Below, piece by piece: positions 1 to 9,467 of a stretch of DNA of 64,000 nucleotides (positions are counted from its first letter, which is position 1; each line of letters starts with the position of its first letter). The position numbers were made by a program, and so were the translations under genes. The stretch comes from Borreliella spielmanii (GTDB taxonomy: Bacteria > Spirochaetota > Spirochaetia > Borreliales > Borreliaceae), in NCBI RefSeq assembly GCF_014201705.1, contig NZ_JACHFA010000002.1, forward strand, positions 346,674 through 410,673. The letters are read 5' to 3'. Under the pieces are notes generated by a model. The model worked only from the letters and a program-made list of their open reading frames with translations. It had not been told where the DNA came from and searched no databases.

Positions 1-1
1 T

Positions 2-1192
2 TTAAAAGACGAGATAAAAAATTATGATCAAATTGTAGAGTTTGAGCAAGTTTTAGCTGATATGCAAACCGATTTCGATGATTTTTCGTATATTACAGGT
101 TTTGTTCCAGCTGAAAGTCAAGAATCTCTTAAAAGCTCGGTTTTAAAAGCAGGTTTTGCAGTTCAATTTGCAGATCCTGAAGAAAATGATATTATTCCAA
201 CTTATATAAAAAGAAAAGGAATTGCCAATTTAGCTGCACCTATTTTTAACATTTTAGAGACAATTCCTGGTTATAAAGAAAGAGATATAAGTTTTATTTT
301 TATGTTATTTTTCTTTGTATTTTTTGGTATGATAATAGGTGATGCGGCTTATGGAGTGATATTTTTTTTGATAGGAATTTTGCTTAGTTTGAGTTTTGTT
401 CTTAAAGGCAAGCCCCTAACTTCAGTTCATGGATTAATATTTTATCTTAGTGTATCATCAATCCTTTATGGTTCTATGACTGGTACTTGGTTTGGAAGTC
501 CTTTAATTCTTGAAATGTTTCCTATTTTAAATTTATTTAAAGTTAATTATTTGACAGAGAAAAATAGTGTGCAAAATATTATCTTTATCTGTTTTTCAAT
601 AGGAGTTTTGCAAATTTCATTGGCGCATGCTTGGAATTTTTTCAAACAAGTAAAAGAAAAGCCCCATATTCATTCAATTGCACAGATTGGCTGGCTTATA
701 TGTATACTTGGTCTTTATTATCTTGTTTTGAATTTGATACTAAGTCAATCTCGATTTCCCATGTATAATGCTGTTTATAATACAATATATTTGGGTGTTG
801 CACTTGTATTTGTTTTTGGCAAACAAGATGGTTCAAATTTTTTTAAGTGCATATTTAAAAGTTTTGGGGGTATTATAGAGCAATTTTTAACTACTGTGTC
901 GGGGTTTGCAGATATAATATCTTATATTAGACTTTTTGCAGTTGGACTTGCTGGGCTTTCAATCTCAGCAAGCTTTAATGCTATGTCAATGCCTTTGTTA
1001 AAATCTTCTAATATTGGTTTTGTAATAGTTGGAATTATTGTTATACTTTTTGGGCATGTTTTAAATATAATGTTATCTTTACTTTCAGTAATTGTTCATG
1101 GAGTAAGGCTTAATATGCTTGAGTTTTCAAACCATTTAGGGCAAGAATGGAGTGGATATGCTTATAAGCCTTTTAGAAAAATAAAAAAATAA
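2..1192 (+). CDS. ntpI: V-type ATPase subunit I, C-terminal part (cut by window start)
   Basis: This is the membrane stator subunit of the V/A-type ATPase, which forms the ion half-channels facing the K ring. The reading frame is open to the left edge, so the true start lies outside the window and about 396 residues are visible. The visible part has a soluble stretch followed by about seven hydrophobic segments. The SYIRLFAVGLAG motif near base 920-950 carries the conserved arginine that interacts with the K-subunit carboxylate. A late histidine-containing helix (VIVHGVRLNMLEF) is also typical of the family. Subunit K follows after 16 bases with its own Shine-Dalgarno, which fits the usual ntp operon order. 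Confidence 0.93.
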   Translation, partial: LKDEIKNYDQIVEFEQVLADMQTDFDDFSYITGFVPAESQESLKSSVLKAGFAVQFADPEENDIIPTYIKRKGIANLAAPIFNILETIPGYKERDISFIFMLFFFVFFGMIIGDAAYGVIFFLIGILLSLSFVLKGKPLTSVHGLIFYLSVSSILYGSMTGTWFGSPLILEMFPILNLFKVNYLTEKNSVQNIIFICFSIGVLQISLAHAWNFFKQVKEKPHIHSIAQIGWLICILGLYYLVLNLILSQSRFPMYNAVYNTIYLGVALVFVFGKQDGSNFFKCIFKSFGGIIEQFLTTVSGFADIISYIRLFAVGLAGLSISASFNAMSMPLLKSSNIGFVIVGIIVILFGHVLNIMLSLLSVIVHGVRLNMLEFSNHLGQEWSGYAYKPFRKIKK

Positions 1193-1208
1193 ATAAAAAG
1201 GAGTACTT

Positions 1209-1643
1209 ATGGATATAGGTTTAATAGGGGTTAATTCAGCTTTGACAATCTCAGCAATAGGGTCTGCTCTGGGCATGGGAGCAGCAGGTAGTGCTGCTAT
1301 TGGAGCATGGAAGAGGTGCTATATGCAAGGAAAGCCAGCACCATTTTTATTGATTGTTTTTGTATCAGCACCATTGACTCAAATAATATATGGATATATT
1401 TTAATGAACACGTTATATGAGGTAATGATGCAGACAAATCCGTGGTTATTACTTGGAGCTGGTCTTGGTGGTGGATTTGCGATCGCTGTTTCTGGATTTG
1501 CTCAAGGTAAAGCGGCAGCAGGCGCTTGTGATGCTTTTTCTGAGACTGGTAAGGGATTTGCTACATACCTATTAGTTTTGGGTTTAATAGAATCTGTTGC
1601 TCTTTTTGTAATGGTATTTTTAATGATATTTAAGTTTGTTTGA
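1209..1643 (+). CDS. ntpK: V-type ATPase subunit K (rotor ring proteolipid)
   Basis: This is the rotor-ring proteolipid of the V-type ATPase. The 144 residues form two helical hairpins, as in V-type c subunits. Only the second hairpin keeps the ion-binding carboxylate (E128 in LGLIESVALF). The equivalent place in helix 2 has Q58. Residues T57, Q58, Y61, Q99 and E128 match the Na+-ligand pattern known from Enterococcus hirae NtpK (T64, Q65, Y68, Q110, E139), which suggests Na+ coupling; that is inference from a by-eye alignment. A clear AAGGAG-type site sits just before the ATG. The gene ends the ATPase cluster, and a 77-base AT-rich gap follows. Confidence 0.95.
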   Translation: MDIGLIGVNSALTISAIGSALGMGAAGSAAIGAWKRCYMQGKPAPFLLIVFVSAPLTQIIYGYILMNTLYEVMMQTNPWLLLGAGLGGGFAIAVSGFAQGKAAAGACDAFSETGKGFATYLLVLGLIESVALFVMVFLMIFKFV

Positions 1644-1720
1644 TTTTAATTTATTATCTCTTTTAATTTTAATATTAAATTTTCTCGTAATTTATGAGTT
1701 AATTTAATATATTTATTATT

Positions 1721-2692
1721 ATGAGAAATTTGGTTTTATTTTTTTTTGCCCTGCCTTTTTCTATTTCTTTGAATTCTTCAAGTAATAGAAATTTTCCGTA
1801 TTGGATTTTACTTGAAAAAGGTAGGCAATTTCTTTATTCTAAATCTGAATTTAGTAAGTCTAATCTTACACATGCTATTAATTATTTGCAGGAAGCTTTG
1901 CTTAGAAAAGGTGTTTATCCTGAAGCCAGTTATTATTTGTCAGTAGCTTATGGCATGTCTGGCAATTCTGTTCTTGAAAAATTAAACCTTTACAAGTCTT
2001 TTGAAGACAAAGATTATTTACTAGATGAATCTTTTGAAAAAAAAATACTTTTTTCTTTGGCCAAAATGGCTGAACTTGAGAATAATTATGTTGATACGAT
2101 TGATTATTTAAATGATATATTAAATAAGTTTTCAACTAAAAAAGATTATTATAGTTATCATGATTATTCTCAAGGCGAGAATAGCACATCAAACAATAAA
2201 TTTAATGTTTCATTTTATCTAACTTCTTATTTAAAACAAGTAAGAGGAGCTTTTGGAATTGATTTTACTTTTAATCTTTACAGATTTAAAAACTACAATG
2301 TTATTGATACTCACGAATTATTGTCAAAAGTTTATTTGCGCTTAAAAGCTTATGAGCTTTCAATTACTCATGGACTTATAGCTGCGGTAGGGATTTTAAC
2401 AAGAATGTATGAGTATGTTTGTTATTATGAACCTGTGTATCAGTTTAGAAATTTAAGATCTTTTGTTAAAAAAATTAATGAGTATAAGGCAATAAAAAGT
2501 GCCTTTGAATCTACAGATTTTTGGGAAATAGTTTATAATGTTGCTGTTGCTACTTATGCATATTCTAATGGTAATTATAAATTTAGAGCAATAGATACTT
2601 GGAAATTAATAGTGGATCTTGCACCAAGATTTTCTCCTTATATTGCGAAATCAAGAAGTCAAATTAAAAATTTTGTATTTAAAAAAAGGTAA
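1721..2692 (+). CDS. Secreted TPR-like protein of unknown function
   Basis: A 323-residue protein with a short hydrophobic N-terminus (LVLFFFALPFSISLNSSS) that reads as a signal peptide. The rest is helical. Segments such as residues 48-75 (AINYLQEALLRKG, then a paired helix) and 104-136 look like degenerate tetratricopeptide repeats. I do not recognise a specific family. There is no good Shine-Dalgarno before the ATG, and TAATAT lies only 10 bases upstream, so the transcript leader may be very short. lepA follows 33 bases later. Its position between the ATPase and lepA gives no clear hint of its job. Confidence 0.8.
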   Translation: MRNLVLFFFALPFSISLNSSSNRNFPYWILLEKGRQFLYSKSEFSKSNLTHAINYLQEALLRKGVYPEASYYLSVAYGMSGNSVLEKLNLYKSFEDKDYLLDESFEKKILFSLAKMAELENNYVDTIDYLNDILNKFSTKKDYYSYHDYSQGENSTSNNKFNVSFYLTSYLKQVRGAFGIDFTFNLYRFKNYNVIDTHELLSKVYLRLKAYELSITHGLIAAVGILTRMYEYVCYYEPVYQFRNLRSFVKKINEYKAIKSAFESTDFWEIVYNVAVATYAYSNGNYKFRAIDTWKLIVDLAPRFSPYIAKSRSQIKNFVFKKR

Positions 2693-2725
2693 ATTTTTAA
2701 GTCTTGATTTGTATTTCAGGAAGGA

Positions 2726-4531
2726 GTGAGTATTAGTATTCGTAAGAAAAATTTTTGTATTATTGCACATATTGATCATGGTAAATCGACATTAGCCGAT
2801 CGATTTATTCAAAAGGCTAAAATAATAGCCGATCGTGATTTTAAAAGTCAAATGCTTGACAGTATGGAGATTGAGCGAGAAAGAGGAATTACAATAAAAA
2901 GTCAAGCAGTAACAATTACTTATAAAAGTAATGATGGAGATTTTTATGAGTTAAATTTTGTAGACACCCCAGGTCATGTTGATTTTTCTTATGAAGTCTC
3001 AAGAGCAATTTCATCTTGTGAGGGCGCTCTTTTATTAATTGATGCAAGTCAAGGAATACAAGCTCAGACAGTTTCTAATTTTTATATGGCTTTTGAGCAT
3101 GATTTAGAAATTATTCCTGTTATTAATAAGATAGATCTTCCAAATGCTAATATTGATTTTGTAAAAAAGCAAATAAAAAATGATTTAGGACTAAATGAAG
3201 AAATTGCTATTTCGATTTCTGCTAAGAATGGAATAGGAATTGATGATTTGCTTGAAGCTATTTGTAAGTATGTGCCATCTCCTAAAGGAAGTATTAAGGA
3301 TCCATTAAGGGCATTAATTTTTGATTCACATTATGATTCTTATAGAGGAGTTGTTGTTCACTTTAGAATTTTTGAAGGCCAAATCAAGACAGGCGATAAG
3401 ATTAGGTTAATGCATACTAATAGTGAGTATTTAATTGAAGAAATTGGGGTTTTTAAAATATTGCTTGAAAAAAAAGATAGATTAGAAGCAGGGGATGTTG
3501 GGTATTTTATTGCGGGAATAAAAAATATATCAGATGTGAAGATTGGAGATACAGTAACTCTTTGTGATTGTCCTGCGTTATCCCCCCTTGAGGGATTTAA
3601 AGAAGTTAAGCCTGTAGTGTTTTCTTCAGTGTATCCTGTTGATGCTAATCAATATGATGATCTTTTAAGGGCAATGGATAGATTAAAGCTTAATGATGCA
3701 TCGTTAACATTTGAAAAAGATTCATCATCAGCTCTTGGACATGGGTTTAAGTGTGGATTTCTTGGTCTTTTACATTTAGAAGTTATTCAAGAACGTATTG
3801 AGCGCGAATTTGATTTAAATGTAATATTGACTTCTCCTTCTGTTAGATACAAAATAATTCCCAAAAAGGGAGAATCTTATTTTATTGAAAGTCCTGAACA
3901 GTTTCCCGGAAATGAAGCTATTGAAAGTGTTCTTGAGCCTTATATTAGAGCTAATATTATTGTTCCTACAGAATTTTTAGGAAATATTATGAGTGTGTGT
4001 TTATTAAAAAGAGGAGTTCAGATAAACTTAATTTATCTTGATACTAAGCGTGTTGAACTTATTTATAAAATGCCTCTTTCTGAAATCCTTTTTGATTTTT
4101 ATGATAAGATTAAATCTGTCAGTCGTGGATATGCTTCTTTTGATTATGAACTTTTAGATTATGAATATACAGATTTAGTAAGATTAGATATATTAGTCAA
4201 TGGGGATAGGGTTGATGCACTCTCTCAATTGGCTTTTAAAGATAGTGCAAGAACTAAGGCTATTGGAATTTGTAAAAAGTTGAAAGATGAAATAGCAAGA
4301 CAACAATTTAAAATAGCCATTCAAGGTGCTATTGGCTCTAACGTTATTGCTAGAGAGACAATCTCTCCTGTTAGAAAAGATGTTACTGCAAAGTGTTATG
4401 GCGGTGATATTACTCGTAAGCGAAAACTTTTGGAAAAGCAGAAAGAAGGTAAGAAGCGAATGAAGATGGTAGGAAATGTGGAAATTCCACAAAGCGTTTT
4501 TCTTTCAGTTCTAAAATCCAATGATAATTAA
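2726..4531 (+). CDS. lepA: Elongation factor 4 (LepA), ribosome back-translocase GTPase
   Basis: LepA binds stalled ribosomes and promotes back-translocation or initiation-phase correction. The 601 residues hold all GTPase motifs: G1 AHIDHGKST at 14-22, DTPGH at 80-84 and NKID at 134-137. EF-G-like domains follow, with a conserved basic C-terminus (DVTAKCYGGDITRKRKLLEKQKEGKKRMK region) that is diagnostic of LepA rather than EF-G. The start is uncertain. The GTG at 2726 overlaps the best Shine-Dalgarno (AAGGAG, 2721-2726), leaving only AGGA at 2718 to serve it. An ATT at 2732 sits 5 bases after AAGGAG. I keep GTG as the conventional choice. Confidence 0.95.
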   Translation: MSISIRKKNFCIIAHIDHGKSTLADRFIQKAKIIADRDFKSQMLDSMEIERERGITIKSQAVTITYKSNDGDFYELNFVDTPGHVDFSYEVSRAISSCEGALLLIDASQGIQAQTVSNFYMAFEHDLEIIPVINKIDLPNANIDFVKKQIKNDLGLNEEIAISISAKNGIGIDDLLEAICKYVPSPKGSIKDPLRALIFDSHYDSYRGVVVHFRIFEGQIKTGDKIRLMHTNSEYLIEEIGVFKILLEKKDRLEAGDVGYFIAGIKNISDVKIGDTVTLCDCPALSPLEGFKEVKPVVFSSVYPVDANQYDDLLRAMDRLKLNDASLTFEKDSSSALGHGFKCGFLGLLHLEVIQERIEREFDLNVILTSPSVRYKIIPKKGESYFIESPEQFPGNEAIESVLEPYIRANIIVPTEFLGNIMSVCLLKRGVQINLIYLDTKRVELIYKMPLSEILFDFYDKIKSVSRGYASFDYELLDYEYTDLVRLDILVNGDRVDALSQLAFKDSARTKAIGICKKLKDEIARQQFKIAIQGAIGSNVIARETISPVRKDVTAKCYGGDITRKRKLLEKQKEGKKRMKMVGNVEIPQSVFLSVLKSNDN

Positions 4532-4560
4532 ATGTGTTTTTAATTTTTTAAGGTATATGA

Positions 4561-4590
4561 TTGGCAAAGCTCTTAGAAATGAGATAAAAT
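4561..4590 (+). promoter_or_regulatory. Predicted sigma-70 promoter of ldh
   Basis: TTGGCA (4561-4566), an 18-base spacer and TAAAAT (4585-4590) form a good vegetative promoter. It would start RNA near 4597 and leave a leader of about 55 bases before the ldh ATG. It lies in the 120-base gap after lepA, so ldh can be expressed apart from lepA. Confidence 0.6.
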
Positions 4591-4648
4591 ACTTTTATCA
4601 TTGCTTATTTAAAATTAGTTGTATGTAGTTTGATTTTATAGGGAGTAA

Positions 4649-5602
<954 letters not shown>

Positions 5603-5606
5603 TTTC

Positions 5607-5631
5607 AAAACCCCAATATTTGGGGGTTTTT
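5607..5631. terminator. Shared terminator between convergent ldh and comM
   Basis: AAAACCCC, a short AATATTT loop region and GGGGTTTTT form a strong GC stem in otherwise AT-rich DNA, flanked by A and T runs on the two sides. It can therefore work as an intrinsic terminator in both directions. It lies between the ldh stop and the comM stop. Confidence 0.85.
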
Positions 5632-7165
5632 ATTTTTCAAGCATATTTTCTCCGTTTTTTCTATGTTCAATTGCTTCAAGTAAAGCTTCTCTTGAAATAT
5701 TTTTCTCTTCCTTTAAGTCAGATATTGTTCTTGCAATTTTTAATATTGAATGTGTTGCTCTTGAAGATATGTTAAGTTTGTTTAAAATGTAAATCAAATC
5801 ATTTTTTAAGATTGCACTTAATTCGCAAAATTCTTCAATGTGATCAGAATTCAGATCAGAATTTTTATTTATGTTTGCAAAATTTTCGTATCTTATATTT
5901 TGAATGTTTCTTGCTTTTATTATTCTTTGTTTTATTTCGCTTGAACTTTCGCTTGTTTCACCAAGTAATTTTTCGTTATTAATTGCTCTTGTTGGGACCC
6001 TAATATCAATTCTATCAAGCATTGCAGCTCCAAGTTTTTTCCAATAATTTGAAATTTCTTGTTGCGAGCAGAAACAGTCTGTGTTTTTTTTGCCAAGATT
6101 TCCACAAGGGCAAAGATTCATTGCAAGCATTAGTTGGAAATTGGCGGGGTATTTAAATAATTTAGAACTTGCCCTTGAGATTGAAATTGATTTATCTTCA
6201 ATAGGTTCACGTAAAGATTGTAAGATAGACTTTTTAAATTCTAAAGCTTCATCTAGAAATAATATCCCGTTGTGGGCAAGAGATACTTCTCCAGGCAAAG
6301 GATTAGGCCCCCCCCCAATTATTCCTTCTTTACTAGCAGTGTGGTGAGGATTTCTAAAAGGTCTTTGTTTTATTATCTTTCTGTCTATTAATTTTCCTGA
6401 GATTGACCATATTCTATTTGTTTCTATCAATTCTTTGTTTGTAAGTGGAGGAAGAATAGATTGAGCGCACTTAATACTAAGCGTTTTTCCGCTTCCAGGC
6501 GGACCAAATAGCATGATGTTATGCCCACCGGCAATTGCTATTTCAATTGCTCTTTTTACTCTTTGTTGTCCTTTTATATTTTTAAAGTCATAATCTAAAA
6601 CATAATCTTGTTCAATTGCTGTTTGTGGTTTAATATTTATTCTTGGAGGAAGTATGTTGTCATTTAATTGTTCTATTATTTTTATAGTTTCTTTTAAATC
6701 TTTAACACCCCAAATATTCAAGCCATCTATTAAGTGAGCTTCTTCTAAATTTTCAAGAGGAACTATTGCAAATTTTATTTCCTTTTCTTTAGCAAGAGCA
6801 ATGGCAGGTAAAACTGCTTTTATTGATCTTATTTTGCCATCTAGCTGCAATTCTCCCAGTATTAAGATTTCTAAATTGTGATTATTTTTCTTTTCTTGGA
6901 TTTTAATGATGCTAATAGCAATTGAAAGGTCAAGAGCTGTTCCAAGCTTTTTAACTCCAGCTGGTGCAAGATTTATTAGTATTCTATCTTTAGGAAAATT
7001 AAAATTTGAATTCTTGATGGCTGATTTTACTCTTTCTCTTGATTCTTTAATTTCGCTTCCAGCAAGTCCTACAATATCAATTCCTGAAATTCCTTTTTTA
7101 ATGTCTATTTCAATCTCAATTAGTTCTCCTTCATATCCAATTGCTGAGTGTGAATAGATTTTCAT
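5630..7165 (-). CDS. comM: ComM/YifB-family AAA+ ATPase
   Basis: A 511-residue member of the Mg-chelatase-like YifB/ComM family. ComM is a hexameric helicase that drives branch migration during homologous recombination of incoming DNA. The N-terminal Lon-like domain covers about 1-170. Walker A is GPPGSGKT at 221-228, the Walker B region LFLDE is at 302-306, and a cysteine cluster (NLCPCG, then CFC) follows. The HHTAS and GGGPNPLPGE motifs near 274-293 are family hallmarks. The GGG at 284-286 is written as nine consecutive G. It is the last gene of a sufS-sufU-comM run, 13 bases after sufU. Borrelia is not known for natural transformation, so its job here is open. Confidence 0.92.
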   Translation of the reverse strand: MKIYSHSAIGYEGELIEIEIDIKKGISGIDIVGLAGSEIKESRERVKSAIKNSNFNFPKDRILINLAPAGVKKLGTALDLSIAISIIKIQEKKNNHNLEILILGELQLDGKIRSIKAVLPAIALAKEKEIKFAIVPLENLEEAHLIDGLNIWGVKDLKETIKIIEQLNDNILPPRINIKPQTAIEQDYVLDYDFKNIKGQQRVKRAIEIAIAGGHNIMLFGPPGSGKTLSIKCAQSILPPLTNKELIETNRIWSISGKLIDRKIIKQRPFRNPHHTASKEGIIGGGPNPLPGEVSLAHNGILFLDEALEFKKSILQSLREPIEDKSISISRASSKLFKYPANFQLMLAMNLCPCGNLGKKNTDCFCSQQEISNYWKKLGAAMLDRIDIRVPTRAINNEKLLGETSESSSEIKQRIIKARNIQNIRYENFANINKNSDLNSDHIEEFCELSAILKNDLIYILNKLNISSRATHSILKIARTISDLKEEKNISREALLEAIEHRKNGENMLEK

Positions 7166-7178
7166 CTAATAGCGCTCC

Positions 7179-7589
7179 TTAAGGCTTGTAATTTTCCAAA
7201 CTATCTCTTAATGATATGTATGGCAGTAAAAAACAGTCTTTTCTGTTTGTATTTGTAAACGTGTTAAAAATTTTTAAACTTGAGTCAATTTCTTCTAGAT
7301 TTTCAAAATCTCCGTTTATTACTTTTTGCACTAAGTTTAGGATTTTGGATTTTGGCTTGTTATTACACAATTTGCTTAAAGCGTTTGCGCTTGCAAGTAA
7401 AATCATGCATCCAGATGCATGATGTTTTAAATTAAATTTTCCGTTATTTTCTTCTGTTGTTTGGAATAAGATTTGATCTCCACATTTAGATTGATGTTTG
7501 AAATTTTGGCTTGTTTTTACTTTGTGTATTATGTAAGTATTTACTTTACTAAGCCTTATTAATTTTCTTTTAGCGTTTTCAGTGAGCAT
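7179..7589 (-). CDS. sufU: SufU/NifU-like iron-sulfur scaffold or sulfur acceptor
   Basis: A 136-residue protein with the spacing of SufU/IscU: C36 and D38 in KCGD, C61 in HHASGC, an ASANAL segment and C119 in NRKDC. In SufU these residues bind zinc and take sulfur from SufS, while in IscU they build a [2Fe-2S] cluster. It lies directly downstream of the cysteine desulfurase and 13 bases before comM, so SufS-SufU pairing is well supported. The protein is diverged: the usual G before the second cysteine is kept, but the sequence around the first is shortened. No Shine-Dalgarno is evident before the ATG. Confidence 0.82.
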   Translation of the reverse strand: MLTENAKRKLIRLSKVNTYIIHKVKTSQNFKHQSKCGDQILFQTTEENNGKFNLKHHASGCMILLASANALSKLCNNKPKSKILNLVQKVINGDFENLEEIDSSLKIFNTFTNTNRKDCFLLPYISLRDSLENYKP

Positions 7590-7696
7590 AATTTAATTTT
7601 ATTTTCTTTGATTTATTAAATCAATAATAAAAGAGAATATGAAGATTTTTAAATAAAAATTTTTAAAAATATAGTTGAAATTGTTTTGATATTTTT

Positions 7697-8965
7697 TTAT
7701 GAGAGTTCTTTTATTACTTTTTTTAATCCTGATATGAAAATATCAATTTCTTCTTGTGTATTATAAAAATAAAAACTAATTCTTAAAAGATGGTTTTTGT
7801 TTAAATTTTCTGGAAAAAATGCTACATAGGAACAAGTTTTCCCGGCTCTAGTTGCTATTCCCATTGTATCTAGATAGGTTTCAATATCGTGTGAGTGAAT
7901 ATTTTTTACTGTAAATGATATTATTGAATTTCTTTTAAGATTTGTATTTAGTAAAAATTCAACTTCATCAAGCTCTTGTAATTTTTTCACTCCATATTCG
8001 ATTAATTGCTGATCATGCTCTAAAATAAAATCCATAGAAATATTATTGATATATTTTATTGCCTCTTTAAGACCGATAATTCCTGCAATATTTGGAGTTC
8101 CTGATTCAAATTTATTGGGGGCATCAAGCGATTTAAATTTAATTTTTTTATTTTCTATGAATATTTCTTCTACAGTATTTCCCCCTAATTTTGAGCTATT
8201 AAGTTTTTCAGCCATATTATTTGAAATGTATAAAATTCCTATTCCTGTTGGAGCAAGCATTTTATGTCCAGAAAATACCAAAAAGTCACAGCCAATTTTT
8301 TTAACATCTATTTTTAAATGAGGTGCCATTTGGGCAGCATCTACAAAAAGACTTATATTGTATTTTTTTGCGATTTTTCCAATAGATTCCAAATCATTGA
8401 CGGTTCCCAAGGTATTATTTGTTCCTGAAATACTGATGAGCTTTGTTTTTTCTGTAATAAGTTTTTCAATTTCTTCAGGGGTAATAATTCCCATTTCATT
8501 GAATTTAGCGAATTTAATTGTTAGATTAACTAATTTTGCAAGATTTGCCCATGGCAGCAAATTGCTATTATGTTCAAGAGTTGTAAGAATAATTTCATCT
8601 TTTTTTTTAAAGTATTTTGAGCAAAAAAATGAGTTTGCAATGGTATTAATTCCATCTGTAGTTCCAGAAGTAAATATTATATTTTTTGCAGATTCTGCAT
8701 TAATGAAGTTTTTTACAAGTTCTCTTGTTTTTTCTATTTTTATGCTAGATTGAATTGCAAATTTGTGACCGCTTCTATGTACATTTGCGTTGTAATTTTC
8801 ATAATATTCAATGCTGGAGTAAATTACTTTTTGGGGTTTTTGAGAGGTTGCTGCGTTGTCAAAATAAATTATAGGCTTATTATTAAACTGTTTATTTAAA
8901 ATAGGAAAATCTTTTCTTAAAAGCTTGACTTTTTCTGCATTGCTTTTTATTTGTTTGAAATCCAT
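7697..8965 (-). CDS. sufS: Cysteine desulfurase (SufS/Csd type)
   Basis: A PLP enzyme that removes sulfur from cysteine for Fe-S clusters or thiolated tRNA. It has 422 residues. H132 (TTLEHNSN), D209 and Q212 (VDAAQ) and the PLP lysine K235 (FSGHKM) are all present. The persulfide cysteine is C378 in RAGKTCS, where most SufS proteins read RAGHHCA. The preceding YFDNAATS motif at 34-41 is typical. sufU follows, so the pair is a minimal SUF-type sulfur system. No sufB, sufC or sufD is seen in this window. Confidence 0.93.
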   Translation of the reverse strand: MDFKQIKSNAEKVKLLRKDFPILNKQFNNKPIIYFDNAATSQKPQKVIYSSIEYYENYNANVHRSGHKFAIQSSIKIEKTRELVKNFINAESAKNIIFTSGTTDGINTIANSFFCSKYFKKKDEIILTTLEHNSNLLPWANLAKLVNLTIKFAKFNEMGIITPEEIEKLITEKTKLISISGTNNTLGTVNDLESIGKIAKKYNISLFVDAAQMAPHLKIDVKKIGCDFLVFSGHKMLAPTGIGILYISNNMAEKLNSSKLGGNTVEEIFIENKKIKFKSLDAPNKFESGTPNIAGIIGLKEAIKYINNISMDFILEHDQQLIEYGVKKLQELDEVEFLLNTNLKRNSIISFTVKNIHSHDIETYLDTMGIATRAGKTCSYVAFFPENLNKNHLLRISFYFYNTQEEIDIFISGLKKVIKELS

Positions 8966-9007
8966 AATTTTTACAATTTCCTTTGGTTTGTTTTTTCGTT
9001 TTTAATT

Positions 9008-9034
9008 ATTATAGCATTGTTTTGAATTTTACAA
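9008..9034 (-). promoter_or_regulatory. Predicted promoter of sufS-sufU-comM
   Basis: On the minus strand TTGTAA (9034-9029), a 15-base spacer and TATAAT (9013-9008) are preceded by TG at the extended -10 position (TGCTATAAT). The extended -10 would make up for the short spacer. Transcription would begin about 35 bases upstream of the sufS ATG. Confidence 0.55.
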
Positions 9035-9110
9035 AAAAAGTTTAAAATGATTATTAATTAGTAATCATTTTTTTTTGAAATTGAGATTTTTTTTATATAA
9101 ATTTTGTTTA

Positions 9111-9139
9111 TTGGCTATGTTTTTTGATTATGATATACT
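9111..9139 (+). promoter_or_regulatory. Promoter that appears to yield a leaderless mRNA
   Basis: TTGGCT (9111-9116), an exact 17-base spacer and TATACT (9134-9139). The -10 box ends 7 bases before ATG 9147, so the predicted start point falls on or next to the start codon and leaves no room for a Shine-Dalgarno. Confidence 0.65.
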
Positions 9140-9146
9140 CGTTTAT

Positions 9147-9467
9147 ATGAAAGAAGTAATTTATAGGTTTGAAAAAACCGAAGATTATAAATTAGTTCCT
9201 GTTAATAATATTTATGGGAATGTAACTAATACAGGGGAGATTTTTTGTGATCTTGTTTTCGAGTCTACAGAGATTTCTGAGGAGATTGCTTACACAAAAA
9301 CCAAAGAAGGTGTTTTAGAAGAGGCTTCAAAAGAATTAAAACGCGGAGAAGAGGGTAAAATAGTATTAATCAACTCTTTTATAGGAATTTCTATTACAAA
9401 GACTACTGCTAGGAATATTGCTTATTGGCTTTTAAAAAAAGTTGATGAATTAGAAGATAATGAATAG
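9147..9467 (+). CDS. Small conserved protein of unknown function
   Basis: A 106-residue soluble protein beginning MKEVIYRFEK. The frame is open upstream to 9075, but the promoter boxes lie inside that extension, so 9147 is the likely start. The sequence has alternating strands and a helical end (TARNIAYWLLKKVDEL). It has no signal peptide, no membrane segment and no cysteine-rich site apart from one Cys in GEIFCDLVF. I do not recognise the family. Its stop overlaps the next gene by 8 bases, so the two are translationally coupled. Confidence 0.75.
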   Translation: MKEVIYRFEKTEDYKLVPVNNIYGNVTNTGEIFCDLVFESTEISEEIAYTKTKEGVLEEASKELKRGEEGKIVLINSFIGISITKTTARNIAYWLLKKVDELEDNE

